The notes below the pieces were generated by a model, which saw only the letters and a program-made list of their open reading frames with translations, did not search any database and had not been told where the DNA came from. This document shows positions 15,401 to 22,549 of a stretch of DNA of 33,999 bases, piece after piece. Location: the IMG/VR virus record IMGVR_UViG_3300043466_002107, positions 1-33,999 of that record; one strand, written 5' to 3'. Position numbers and translations under genes: made by a program. How positions within the stretch are numbered: the first letter of the stretch is position 1; each line of letters starts with the position of its first letter. This DNA comes from a virus.

Positions 15401-16116
15401 AGCAATTTGTCGCCCTGCTGGACATGTCGGAATCTTTTGCAGGCTTGTCCACAATCATGGAAGAACAGCAAACATCGCTGTTGGGATTGATTGAAGCAGC
15501 GCCGCAGGTCGAGATTTTGCAAAAAATGTTTGAAACCGATTCCTCGTATCAGGAACGAGTGCAAACGGCAGGAGAGATGGCACAGGCCACATTTGATGGC
15601 CTGTTGACCACAATGGGCAAGGTCGATGTTTCGATCAACAACTTGACAACCATCATGGCATCTCGCCTTGATAGATTGTCAACCGATATGGCAACAGCCT
15701 TGGCCCAGTCACGCGCAGCAGCTGCAAGCGCAATCGCAGTCGCCAACGCATCGGCGGCAGCAGCAATTGCTGCGGCATCTAGGGCGGATGCAACCCCTGC
15801 AATCGATTATGCGAATACAGCGGCCATGGGCGGCTACATTGATGGGCCAACACTGGTGGGTGAGCATGGCCCAGAGATCTTTGATCCTCGCCAGAGCCAA
15901 ATCTACACAGCCCCAGCCACAAGCAACATCTTTGGCGGCAATGAGTTGACAGCCGAAATGCGAGCCTTGCGCGATGAGGTGGCCATGATGCGTTACGAAA
16001 CCCGAAGCACTGCTGTAAATACTGCCAAAATTGCCAGATTGCAGGATAATTGGGATGTTCGTGGTCTTACTGTTAAGACCGATGTTGACCAACCCCTGGA
16101 TACAGTGACCGTATGA
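12496..16116 (+). CDS. Tail tape measure protein
   Basis: A 1206-residue tape measure that sets tail length. The N-terminal ~200 residues show the conserved tape-measure domain (FGTLNASLVTVTGSAREADK, NFAATTPFSLQEVTAAFIKM, GNTASAMGKSLNQM). A hydrophobic stretch at about 271-328 could cross the host membrane during DNA entry. Long Gln/Glu/Lys-rich helices fill the middle (about 340-620), another Gly/Ala-rich hydrophobic segment follows at about 630-700, and Ala-rich helices precede the C-terminal GGYIDGPTLVGEHGPEIF motif common in these proteins. At roughly 1.5 angstrom per residue the tail would be about 180 nm. ATG 12496 follows the chaperone closely. Confidence 0.95.
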   Translation: MATPVGQLTIEMAANIVRLQKDMESARKTVDGAMASITKSVESAMRTVGALFAGVSIGAFAGKLVSVEREFGTLNASLVTVTGSAREADKAFALLTNFAATTPFSLQEVTAAFIKMKAMGLDASEGALRSYGNTASAMGKSLNQMIEAVADAATGEFERLKEFGIRAKSEGDRVTLTFRGVSTNIGKNAAEIEGYLRRIGDVDFAGAMDARAATLDGAISNLGDSWDSLFRTINDEMTGPLLLTAVQGAQTAVAGLSDVVKNFAQFIDDNKVTLMALGAIFAAPLLVSGIGATVAAFGALKLAVMGVTAAFAANPIALAILAITAAAVPAIDGIQRYMNANKALEKEQAGLNQSQAETERLLRQAEPVKAKAVVSTKELTDAQKKAAEEQKKQTANYEKLLNDIEDKTGAMLLEQQQTEKLSDSQKLALKIMQDIQSGTLKLNQSQKIKITQSLEELLNTERLNAEMKDLAKTQQAAIALSNKLNDEQNKTTESMRATVVSLMEQNDELRLGKDAVIARQVAVMRSTATDLEFAAATYEGNEALAEQARLLRQQADLTENNSMLSAAKEANKELEKTTGTVGEIEKSLTDALMRGFESGKGFGQNLKDTLINMFKTLVLNPIIQPVASGAASSVLNVLGMSSGANGLMLGGASLAAQGTAFGQGFLSSVSGMISGGAPVTSMGSATSAAFNMGGSAANTAAMAMPYVAAALVALNALGVFRSNKTVGGGVTGTLGGDLQEYDLNRRGGTLFSGPDYSIANMRVSETTEAMNAAFTALRNKSLAAAFALGANNTQLETFTYALSEQLHPDLNELGLMLDGLTDDQKQEKIRGVLMAAEEAMAAIIVGASGLQLAGETAVQALNRLMAIQTASDALNQFGGAFSTFATASITARQSIIELAGGLDALIQKTQGFVANFYSKEEQAGITARGLVQALETAGFTAAQIAALETRADFRTLLESLDVNTDLGQQQFVALLDMSESFAGLSTIMEEQQTSLLGLIEAAPQVEILQKMFETDSSYQERVQTAGEMAQATFDGLLTTMGKVDVSINNLTTIMASRLDRLSTDMATALAQSRAAAASAIAVANASAAAAIAAASRADATPAIDYANTAAMGGYIDGPTLVGEHGPEIFDPRQSQIYTAPATSNIFGGNELTAEMRALRDEVAMMRYETRSTAVNTAKIARLQDNWDVRGLTVKTDVDQPLDTVTV

Positions 16117-17009
16117 AAGTCATCAAGCCGATCACAGTCACGCCAGCCATGATCTTGGCGAGTAACGCTGTCGAAGCGTATGCAGCCTGGTCATCGGTCA
16201 CGACCTATTCCAAAGACCAGATCGTGGACTATGGCGAGGGGTATTACATCAGCTTGGTCAATACCAACCTGAACAACATCCCCAGCGCACCAGGATCGAC
16301 GTTTTGGGCTTATGTCAGCCCAGACAATAAGCACGCCATGTTTGATGGTCAGGTCAGCACGGCCACCACATCGACAAGCCCATTGATCGTCACCATCGCG
16401 CCTGGCATCGTCAACAGCTTGGCAATGATTGATCTGGTCGGCTCTAGCGTCACGATCACGATGACCGATGCCGGAGCAAGCCCACCTGTTTACACCAAGA
16501 CAATTGGGCTTGATGGCTCCATTGTTTTTGATTGGTACACCTATTTTTTCGAGCCTTTTGTGCAGTTGGCCGAGGTGGTGCTGACCGATCTGCCACCTTA
16601 TTCAAATGGCCGCATCACAATGAATCTCTCAAGCGGCGGCTCTGTGGCCATCGGGGAATTGCTGGTCGGCACGGTTTATGAATTGGGCGAACAGGGCATG
16701 GAGCAGGGCGCTTCTGTTGGTATCATCGACTACAGCCGCAAAGACACTGACAACGACACAGGGCTTACAACATTCGTGCGCCGTGCTTACAGCAAGCGCA
16801 TGTCCGGCCAGTTCTTGCTGAACAATGGACAATTGAACGCTGTGCAGCGAATCCTGGCAGACATCAGGGCCGTGCCATCGGTGTTCATTGGCTCAGAGGC
16901 TGCGGACTATTCGCCCTTGATCGTTTACGGCTTCTATCGTGATTTTTCCATTGACATCGCATATCCGACAAAGAGTTTTTGCCGGATCGAGGTCGAGGGA
17001 TTGACTTAA
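16113..17009 (+). CDS. Tail-tip protein with CBM5/12-like N-terminal module
   Basis: A 298-residue protein in the slot where distal tail or baseplate genes normally lie. Residues ~24-70 have the CBM5/12-like pattern AAWSSVTTYSKDQIVDYGEG then APGSTFWAYV, a small sugar-binding fold of spaced Trp and Tyr residues. The rest is beta-rich, with VGTVYELGEQGMEQG, IIDYSRKDTDNDTG and a C-terminal PTKSFCRIEVEG. It may act as the distal tail hub that carries the receptor-binding proteins. Its ATG overlaps the tape measure stop (ATGA). The family is not firmly recognised. Confidence 0.65.
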   Translation: MKVIKPITVTPAMILASNAVEAYAAWSSVTTYSKDQIVDYGEGYYISLVNTNLNNIPSAPGSTFWAYVSPDNKHAMFDGQVSTATTSTSPLIVTIAPGIVNSLAMIDLVGSSVTITMTDAGASPPVYTKTIGLDGSIVFDWYTYFFEPFVQLAEVVLTDLPPYSNGRITMNLSSGGSVAIGELLVGTVYELGEQGMEQGASVGIIDYSRKDTDNDTGLTTFVRRAYSKRMSGQFLLNNGQLNAVQRILADIRAVPSVFIGSEAADYSPLIVYGFYRDFSIDIAYPTKSFCRIEVEGLT

Positions 17010-17021
17010 AAGGAAACAGAC

Positions 17022-17753
17022 ATGGCCATCACTCCACTGCCAACGCCTCCCAGCCGGGACGATCCCACAAACTTTTCAGCCCGTGGCGACGCATTTCTGG
17101 GCGCATTGCCTGACTTTGCGACAGAGGCGAACGCCCTGGCCGTGGATGTGAACGCAGACGCTGTGGCGGCGGCTGCCGCTGAAACAGCAGCCACAGCAGC
17201 CGCAGCAGCCGCAGCAGCAGCGGCCAATGTGACCAAGTGGGTCAGTGGCACAACATACACTGAAGGCGCGGTCGTTTGGTCGCCGATCACCTATCTGTCA
17301 TATCGTCGCAAGTCCACAGGCGGCGGCACGACAGACCCAAGCGCAGACAGCACAAACTGGGCGCAAGCGGCTGGCACGGGTGATGTCACGCAGACTGGCA
17401 CACAGACCCTGACAAATAAGACACTGAGCGCAGCAGTCCTGAACGATGGCTACACCGAAGAAATCTTTGCTGTCACAGGCACAACGCCAGCCCTGTCGCC
17501 CACCAACGGCTCGATCCAGACATGGACGCTATCTGGCAACAGCACACCCACGGCTGGAACGTGGGCAAATGGTCAATCCATGACGCTGATGATTGATGAC
17601 GGAACAGCCTCAACTGTCACTTGGACATCACTTGCTGTGACTTGGAAGACCAATGGCGGCACAGCGCCAATACTGAACACCACAGGTTTTACAGTGATTC
17701 AACTTTGGGAAGTCGGGAATGTGATTTACGGCGCTCGCGTGGGAGATGCTTAA
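17022..17753 (+). CDS. Tail fibre-like protein with Ala-rich helix and CBM-like module
   Basis: A 243-residue protein. Residues ~38-68 are almost all Ala (encoded by GCA/GCC repeats), a helix that probably forms a trimeric stalk. A CBM5/12-like module follows: KWVSGTTYTEGAVVWSP then YRRKSTGGGTTDPSADSTNW. Then comes the phage fibre motif DVTQTGTQTLTNKTLSA and a beta-rich tip ending in FTVIQLWEVGNVIYGARVGDA, given here as the short piece QLWEVGNVIYG, found at the end of many fibre proteins. It probably connects the tail tip to the receptor-binding protein encoded next; its stop TAA overlaps the next ATG (TAATG). Confidence 0.8.
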   Translation: MAITPLPTPPSRDDPTNFSARGDAFLGALPDFATEANALAVDVNADAVAAAAAETAATAAAAAAAAAANVTKWVSGTTYTEGAVVWSPITYLSYRRKSTGGGTTDPSADSTNWAQAAGTGDVTQTGTQTLTNKTLSAAVLNDGYTEEIFAVTGTTPALSPTNGSIQTWTLSGNSTPTAGTWANGQSMTLMIDDGTASTVTWTSLAVTWKTNGGTAPILNTTGFTVIQLWEVGNVIYGARVGDA

Positions 17754-19795
17754 TGCTTGCTGACAAACTCAGAGCGGCTACTGCTGCGGCCAAGCCCAAA
17801 GCATTGGCCGTGGCTCACGTGGGTTCACCTTTTGTTACTGTGTACTCATGGGGCGATAGTGGCTTTCGTGGGGTGTACTCTAGCCCAGCAACACTTCCAG
17901 CAAGTTCTGGCCTCGGTGTTTCTTTCAGCCCCAACGGCTCTTCCATTGCTGTAGTTCACAACACTACACCTCGCATCACAGCCTACCCTTGGAGCAGTTC
18001 AGGTTTTGGCACAAAATACGCCAATCCAGCAACGTTACCAGCAAGTACTGGCTATGCTGTAGCATTCAGCCCTGATGGCTCTGCTATTGCTGTAGCGCAT
18101 GGCACGACCCCATTCATCACGGCATACCCTTGGAGTGGATCAGGATTCGGCACTAAGTACGCTAACCCCTCAACACTGCCTGTCAATAATAGCTACGGTG
18201 TTTCTTTCAGCCCTGATGGTAGTGCTGTCGCTGTAGCTAATGACAGTACACCCTCTATCACTGCCTACCCTTGGAGCGGTTCAGGTTTTGGTACTAAGTA
18301 TGCTAATCCCTCAACACTTCCAGCGGGTACTGGCAACGGTGTCGCATTTAGCCCTGATAGTTCTGCTATTGCTGTAGCGCATGGCACGACCCCATTTATC
18401 ACCGCCTACCCTTGGAGCGGCTCTGGTTTTGGGACTAAATATACAAACCCAGCAACGCTACCCACCGGCAGCGGCAGCGGTGTCTCTTTCAGCCCTAACG
18501 GCAGTGCCATTGCTGTAGCGCATAGCATCTCGCCTTTTATCACCGCCTACCCTTGGAGCGGTACTGGTTTTGGCACTAAGTACGCTAACCCTTCAACACT
18601 TCCTGGAACTCAGGGCAACGGTGTTTCTTTCAGCACAGACGGTTCTGCTATTGCAGTTGCTCACAGTGGAGCACCATTTATCACCGCCTACCCTTGGAGC
18701 GGTTCTGGTTTTGGCACTAAATATGCTGACCCAGCAATTCTTCCGCCTAGCTCTGGCAACGGCTGCGCTTGGTCTGCAGTGGGCGACACACCGCCACCGA
18801 TTTATTCTTTGGCTGTTTCGCACACCACAACACCATTTATTACCGCATATCCTTGGAGTGGTTCTGGATTCGGCACTAAATACGCTGATCCAGTAACACC
18901 TCCAGCGGGTAATGGCAACGGTGTTGCATTCAGTCCTAACGGTGGGTTTATTGCTGTAGCTCACAGCATCACACCTTTTATCACCGCCTACCCTTGGAGC
19001 GGCTCTGGTTTTGGTACTAAATACAGCAATCCGGGAGCACTGCCTGCGAGTACTGGCAACGGCTGCGCATTCAGCCCTGATGGCTCTGCTGTTGCTGTGG
19101 CCCACCCCAGCAGCCCATTCATAACGGCCTACCCTTGGAGCGGTTCGGGATTCGGCACTAAGTTTTCCAATCCTGGAACGTTACCAGCAAGTACTGGCTA
19201 TGCTGTAGCATTCAGCCCTGATGGCTCTGCTATTGCTGTAGCTCATGCCAATACACCATTCATCACCGCCTACCCTTGGAGCGGTTCAGGTTTTGGCACT
19301 AAGTATGCTGATCCCGCAACACTGCCTGCGAGTACTGGCAACGGCTGCGCATTCAGCCCTGATGGCTCTGCTGTTGCTGTGGCCCACCCCAGCAGCCCAT
19401 TTATCACCGCCTACCCTTGGAGCGGTTCGGGATTCGGCACTAAATACAGCAATCCTGGAACGCTGCCTGCTGGCACTGGCAACGGCGTCGCATTTAGCCC
19501 CAATAGTTCTGCTGTTGCTGTAGTACACAACGGCTCCCCATGTGTTACCGCTTACCCTTGGAGCGGTTCAGGTTTTGGTACTAAGTACGCCAACCCCTCA
19601 ACAATTCCAACAGGCAATGCTGCCAACGGTGTGGGATTCAGCCCGGATGGCTCTGCTATTGCTGTGGCCAATAACCTTACACCATTTATCACCGCCTACC
19701 CTTGGAGTGGTTCTGGTTTTGGAACTAAGTATGCTGACCCCTCAACACTGCCAACAGGTGTAAGCAGTGGCATTGCTTTCGGTAAAATCAATTAA
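17753..19795 (+). CDS. Tail receptor-binding protein with 14 propeller-type repeats
   Basis: A 680-residue protein whose residues 18 to the end are 14 tandem repeats of about 47 residues with the core IAVAH-x4-PFITAYPWSGSGFG then TKYANP-x2-LP and GVAFSPDGSA, given in short parts. The pattern (AVAH strand, P-W-S-G turn, SPDGS-x-IAVA) is that of WD40/TolB-like beta-propeller blades. Repeats 1-7 and 8-14 are separated by a divergent linker with TPPPIYS, so two seven-bladed propellers are inferred. ATG 17753 overlaps the previous stop; an extension to 17621 lies in another gene. It is probably the host-recognition protein at the tail tip. The exact receptor is unknown. Confidence 0.85.
   Translation: MLADKLRAATAAAKPKALAVAHVGSPFVTVYSWGDSGFRGVYSSPATLPASSGLGVSFSPNGSSIAVVHNTTPRITAYPWSSSGFGTKYANPATLPASTGYAVAFSPDGSAIAVAHGTTPFITAYPWSGSGFGTKYANPSTLPVNNSYGVSFSPDGSAVAVANDSTPSITAYPWSGSGFGTKYANPSTLPAGTGNGVAFSPDSSAIAVAHGTTPFITAYPWSGSGFGTKYTNPATLPTGSGSGVSFSPNGSAIAVAHSISPFITAYPWSGTGFGTKYANPSTLPGTQGNGVSFSTDGSAIAVAHSGAPFITAYPWSGSGFGTKYADPAILPPSSGNGCAWSAVGDTPPPIYSLAVSHTTTPFITAYPWSGSGFGTKYADPVTPPAGNGNGVAFSPNGGFIAVAHSITPFITAYPWSGSGFGTKYSNPGALPASTGNGCAFSPDGSAVAVAHPSSPFITAYPWSGSGFGTKFSNPGTLPASTGYAVAFSPDGSAIAVAHANTPFITAYPWSGSGFGTKYADPATLPASTGNGCAFSPDGSAVAVAHPSSPFITAYPWSGSGFGTKYSNPGTLPAGTGNGVAFSPNSSAVAVVHNGSPCVTAYPWSGSGFGTKYANPSTIPTGNAANGVGFSPDGSAIAVANNLTPFITAYPWSGSGFGTKYADPSTLPTGVSSGIAFGKIN
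17804..19792 (+). repeat. Tandem 141-bp repeat array (14 units)
   Basis: The DNA repeats with a 141-base period matching the 47-residue blades. The most constant segment encodes TAYPWSGSGFGTKY. Synonymous differences show the array is old in part. However, 19039-19119 is identical to 19321-19401, exactly 282 bases (two units) apart, which points to a recent two-unit duplication or gene conversion. Long arrays of this kind are prone to recombination and to assembly collapse. Confidence 0.9.
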
Positions 19796-19804
19796 AGGAA
19801 AATC

Positions 19805-20065
19805 ATGACAGAACAAATCACACCACAAACCCGCGAAGAAATTTTGGCTGCATCTTTGGATGCACGCATCCAAGAGGTCATGCACTATCAGATCAACATC
19901 GACAACTACGCTATTGCGCTGGAAGAAATCGGCAACCTGCCACCAGACGAGCGTGCTGAACTGTCGGCCTTCACTGAGCAACTGCGCACGCTGCTGGCCT
20001 CTGAAAAGCTAGAGCAGAAGAAGGCCCAGATCATGTTGAACGTCATCAAACGCCAAGTGGGGTAA
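19805..20065 (+). CDS. Hypothetical small helical protein
   Basis: An 86-residue, mostly helical, acidic protein that I do not recognise. It begins TEQITPQTREEILAASLDAR and includes HYQINIDNYAIALEEIGNL and a Lys/Gln-rich C-terminal helix LEQKKAQIMLNVIKRQ. AAAGGAAAATC gives a good ribosome binding site. It lies between the propeller protein and a tail-fibre assembly chaperone, so a structural or chaperone role in tail-tip assembly is likely but unproven. Confidence 0.75.
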   Translation: MTEQITPQTREEILAASLDARIQEVMHYQINIDNYAIALEEIGNLPPDERAELSAFTEQLRTLLASEKLEQKKAQIMLNVIKRQVG

Positions 20066-20068
20066 GCC

Positions 20069-20527
20069 ATGCACGCACTGATCGAAAACGGCTCTGTTAA
20101 GCAGTACCCATACACCACGAGCGACCTGAAACGGGCCAACCCGCAAACCAGTTTCCCGAGCCAGATCAGTGACGAATCGCTGCTGGAATACGGCATTCAT
20201 CGGGTGTTCTTTGCGACTCAACCTGAGTTGACAGCCACACAGGTCTTGGTGGAAGGAACACCAGTTTTCAGCACCGAAGATCAGCGATGGATTCAGACCT
20301 TCACCGTGCGTGACATGACCACTGATGAGGTGCAGCAGCGTGATGCTGGTCAGGCGGCACAGGTTCGCTCGGAGCGCAACGCTTTGCTGGCCGCATCGGA
20401 TTGGACTCAACTGGCCGACAGCACTGCTGACAAAGCTGCATGGGCTACCTACCGCCAAGCCTTGCGCGACATCACTGGTCAAGAAGGCTTTCCTTGGACA
20501 ATCGAGTGGCCAACTAAGCCGGAGTAA
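20069..20527 (+). CDS. Tail fibre assembly chaperone (Phage_tail_APC-like)
   Basis: A 152-residue protein. The C-terminal half has the signature of the phage tail assembly chaperone family: RSERNALLAASDWTQLADS, then WATYRQALRDITGQEGFPW and IEWPTKPE. The N-terminal half (SVKQYPYTTSDLKRANP) is the usual accompanying domain. It would help fold or attach the receptor-binding fibres encoded just upstream. It starts four bases after the previous stop. Confidence 0.88.
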   Translation: MHALIENGSVKQYPYTTSDLKRANPQTSFPSQISDESLLEYGIHRVFFATQPELTATQVLVEGTPVFSTEDQRWIQTFTVRDMTTDEVQQRDAGQAAQVRSERNALLAASDWTQLADSTADKAAWATYRQALRDITGQEGFPWTIEWPTKPE

Positions 20528-20530
20528 ACG

Positions 20531-20737
20531 ATGAGCGATCAGATTGATGCAACTGATGCACGCCTGACAACCCATGAGCAGGTTTGCGCCTACAGGTATG
20601 AGGGCATCCAAAAATCGTTTGAGTCAGGCTCCAAGCGCATGGCAAAGATCGAATATCTGCTTTATGCGGTGATCGCTGCGGTCTTGCTTGGGCCTGGTGT
20701 GGCAGCCGAGTTTGTCAAAAAAGTTTTTGGGCTCTGA
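20531..20737 (+). CDS. Small single-span membrane protein, holin-like candidate
   Basis: A 68-residue protein with a soluble charged N terminus (about 1-40) and a single membrane segment, YLLYAVIAAVLLGPGVAAEF (about 43-62). GGAGTAAACG upstream is a strong ribosome binding site that overlaps the previous stop. It opens the cluster of small membrane proteins before the spanins and endolysin. The shape recalls XhlA-like or class III holin-associated proteins, but the family is not certain. Confidence 0.75.
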   Translation: MSDQIDATDARLTTHEQVCAYRYEGIQKSFESGSKRMAKIEYLLYAVIAAVLLGPGVAAEFVKKVFGL

Positions 20738-20739
20738 CC

Positions 20740-20832
20740 ATGAGGGATTTTGCCGAGGCTTTGATCGCGGCAATTCTCCTTGTTGGCATCGTCATTTGGA
20801 CGGTCAAAATTGTTGTTGAGGTTTTGAGATGA
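20740..20832 (+). CDS. 30-residue membrane peptide
   Basis: ATG 20740 to TGA 20832 encodes 30 residues, with MRDFAEALIAAILLV leading into a membrane span and VKIVVEVLR as the tail. It begins two bases after the previous stop, and its own stop overlaps the next start (ATGA at 20829-20832). The spacing and pure membrane character in a lysis cluster support a real gene, though the ribosome binding site is weak. It may be a holin or a holin modulator. Confidence 0.6.
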   Translation: MRDFAEALIAAILLVGIVIWTVKIVVEVLR

Positions 20833-21323
20833 TCGATCCACTAACCGCTCTTGCTGCTGTATCCGCAGCAGTTAATCTGGTCAAAAAGGCGGTCAAGACT
20901 GTTGACGATGTGCGCAGCCTTGGGCCAGTCTTGGGAAAATACTTTGATGCTAAGGCCGATGCGGTCAAAGTGCTGGAAGAAGTCCACAAGGGTGGCTTCA
21001 AGGGCAGCAACATGGGCAAGGCCGTGGAACTTGAATTGGCGATTCACAGTGCCAAAGAGTTTGAGGAAGAGGTCAAACAGTTGTTTTTCCCGAACAACAT
21101 GGACGTTTGGCACAAGATCATCGCACGCAGGCAGCAAATGGATGCTGACGATAAAGCAGCCAAGCGCAGGGCTGCTGATGCGGCCATTCAAGCACGCAAA
21201 AGGCGGCAAGAGAATTTGGAACTCTGGTCGGCCATCATCTTGGCTGCGGTCATTGTCGGATTCATGCTGTGGGGCGGCATCGAGATTTTGAAACACTGCC
21301 AGGTGGTCAAATGTGGAAATTGA
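20829..21323 (+). CDS. Membrane-anchored helical protein of the lysis cluster
   Basis: A 164-residue protein with a hydrophobic Ala/Val N terminus (PLTALAAVSAAVNLVKKAV), a long charged helical middle (about 35-130, many Lys, Glu, Asp and Arg) and one C-terminal membrane span (SAIILAAVIVGFMLWGGI, about 134-152). GAGG seven bases before ATG 20829 supports the start. The C terminus runs into the start of the lipoprotein gene. I recognise the general type from related phages, but no function has been assigned to it. Confidence 0.78.
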   Translation: MIDPLTALAAVSAAVNLVKKAVKTVDDVRSLGPVLGKYFDAKADAVKVLEEVHKGGFKGSNMGKAVELELAIHSAKEFEEEVKQLFFPNNMDVWHKIIARRQQMDADDKAAKRRAADAAIQARKRRQENLELWSAIILAAVIVGFMLWGGIEILKHCQVVKCGN

Positions 21324-21523
21324 TTTTGCCTTTGATGCTGCTGGCAGGCTGTGAAGAGCAGTACAGATATTTTTGCCAGAATCCTGACAACTTCCATGCT
21401 GTCAGATGTCAAAAGCCTCGATGCCAATTTACGCAGACTTGCCCAGAGTATCTGGTCGCACCTGTTTTGGAGAAACAAATTGACCAAACAAGACCAACAA
21501 ACGATCCAACCCCTGTCCGCTGA
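21311..21523 (+). CDS. Small lipoprotein
   Basis: A 70-residue lipoprotein. The N terminus MWKLILPLMLLAGC is a complete signal peptide with lipobox LLAGC, so Cys 14 would be acylated. The mature part is Cys-rich: YRYFCQNP, VRCQKPRCQFTQTCPEYL. Similar small phage lipoproteins with a YRYPCQ-like motif are known near lysis genes. ATG 21311 overlaps the previous coding sequence by 13 bases. It may act at the outer membrane in lysis or in superinfection exclusion; neither is proven. Confidence 0.8.
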   Translation: MWKLILPLMLLAGCEEQYRYFCQNPDNFHAVRCQKPRCQFTQTCPEYLVAPVLEKQIDQTRPTNDPTPVR

Positions 21524-22031
21524 TGAGGCCATCGCCTTATTGGAGGTAAGAATCTGGGCTTTTGTGGTGGTGGCTGTGACGGTAATTCTGTTTGGCATCG
21601 TGGTGGCTTTGCTGTATTCGGTCACGTTCGTGACCCAGCCGATCAAATCGATGGCCCCTATCGATCAGGCATATACCAAGATGCTCAACGACATCGTGCT
21701 TTTGATCGTGGGCGGCATTGGAGGTGTGATCGGCAAGCGTGCTGTATCTGGCGCGGCCAAATCATTTGGGCCAAGACCACCACAGCAGCCGATGTGCCAG
21801 CCCATGATGGGTGGCTACGGCAACGGCTACAACAGCCACCAGAGCAACTATGCGCCTCCACAGTCAGGCTACAACTTACCAAGCCAACCATTTGGGGCGA
21901 TGCCTATTTGGCAAAATCCTGAGTTGGACGAAAGCTGGACACCTGGCCCACCACCGACCACACCACCAGAGCATCAAGAGGCCGATGAAGATCGCGCAGA
22001 AATTGCGGCAGCCCGTAAGGAGCAAGAATGA
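21480..22031 (+). CDS. Two-span membrane protein with Pro-rich tail (TTG start)
   Basis: A 183-residue protein. TTG 21480 is chosen because GGAG lies at 21469-21472, seven bases upstream. An ATG at 21351 in frame would overlap the lipoprotein gene almost completely and has no such signal. Two membrane spans are clear: IWAFVVVAVTVILFGIVVAL (about 23-42) and DIVLLIVGGIGGVIG (about 70-85). The rest is a soluble Pro/Gln/Tyr-rich tail ending in charged Glu/Arg. It may be a holin or antiholin; the tail is unusual. Its stop overlaps the Rz-like start (ATGA). Confidence 0.75.
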   Translation: MTKQDQQTIQPLSADEAIALLEVRIWAFVVVAVTVILFGIVVALLYSVTFVTQPIKSMAPIDQAYTKMLNDIVLLIVGGIGGVIGKRAVSGAAKSFGPRPPQQPMCQPMMGGYGNGYNSHQSNYAPPQSGYNLPSQPFGAMPIWQNPELDESWTPGPPPTTPPEHQEADEDRAEIAAARKEQE

Positions 22032-22549
22032 CCTCGATTCAAAGAACAGCATTGGCAGTGTTTCTGGCCTTGCTGGTGGTATTCGGAATCTACAAATGGG
22101 GCTATGGCCGAGGCTGGGGTGATCGTGATGTGGAGATGCAAACCGAGATCGCCAAAAAGAATGAAGAGGCCAGAGCCAAAGAACAAGAGATGGCCAAGGC
22201 TGTGGCCGACAAAGACGCTGAATTACGAAAGGCAAATCATGTCATTGACAAAAAGCAAACTGATCTTAATGCTGCCATTCGTGCTGGCAGGGTGCGCCTC
22301 CCCTCCCCCAGTTGTCCACAAGCCCCCACAAGTGCCCCCATTGCCCTTAGAGATCTCGACCAAGCGCGAGGCCAACCTGGTGGATCGCCTGACCAAGCTG
22401 CTGGTGATAGAGGGCCAACCGAGTCCGAGCGCGAAACCTTGAGACTTATCGCCGAGATCGCAGCCGATGGCGACAGGGCCATCAATCAGTTAAATGCTTG
22501 CGTGGCTGCATATGACAACATGAGGAGCATCGTCAATGGTAAGCCCTGA
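22028..22549 (+). CDS. Inner-membrane spanin (Rz-like)
   Basis: A 173-residue protein with an N-terminal signal-anchor span (ALAVFLALLVVFGIYKWGYG) and a long periplasmic coiled-coil region rich in Glu, Lys and Ala (about 35-85). A Pro/Gly-rich stretch then overlaps the nested Rz1 frame, and a C-terminal helix has AADGDRAINQLNACVAAYDN, split here as AADGDRAINQL and NACVAAYDN. It pairs with the outer-membrane lipoprotein at 22239-22442 to fuse the two membranes in the last step of lysis. Its 3' end overlaps the endolysin start by 14 bases. Confidence 0.9.
   Translation: MTSIQRTALAVFLALLVVFGIYKWGYGRGWGDRDVEMQTEIAKKNEEARAKEQEMAKAVADKDAELRKANHVIDKKQTDLNAAIRAGRVRLPSPSCPQAPTSAPIALRDLDQARGQPGGSPDQAAGDRGPTESERETLRLIAEIAADGDRAINQLNACVAAYDNMRSIVNGKP
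22239..22442 (+). CDS. Outer-membrane spanin lipoprotein (Rz1-like), nested
   Basis: A 67-residue lipoprotein wholly inside the Rz-like gene in another frame, the classic Rz/Rz1 layout. The signal peptide ends in VLAGC, with the acylated Cys at residue 19, and is followed by a Pro-rich mature part (SPPPVVHKPPQVPPLPLE), typical of o-spanins. AAAGG at 22227-22231 supports ATG 22239. The small size and high Pro content agree with the family. Confidence 0.9.
   Translation: MSLTKSKLILMLPFVLAGCASPPPVVHKPPQVPPLPLEISTKREANLVDRLTKLLVIEGQPSPSAKP

Noticed and set aside
17621-17752. Upstream extension of the propeller gene
   Set aside because: It lies in another frame of the preceding fibre gene and has no repeat character; ATG 17753 gives a TAATG overlap.
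18593-19105. Long frames on both strands across the propeller repeats
   Set aside because: These are periodic shadow frames produced by the 141-bp coding repeat.
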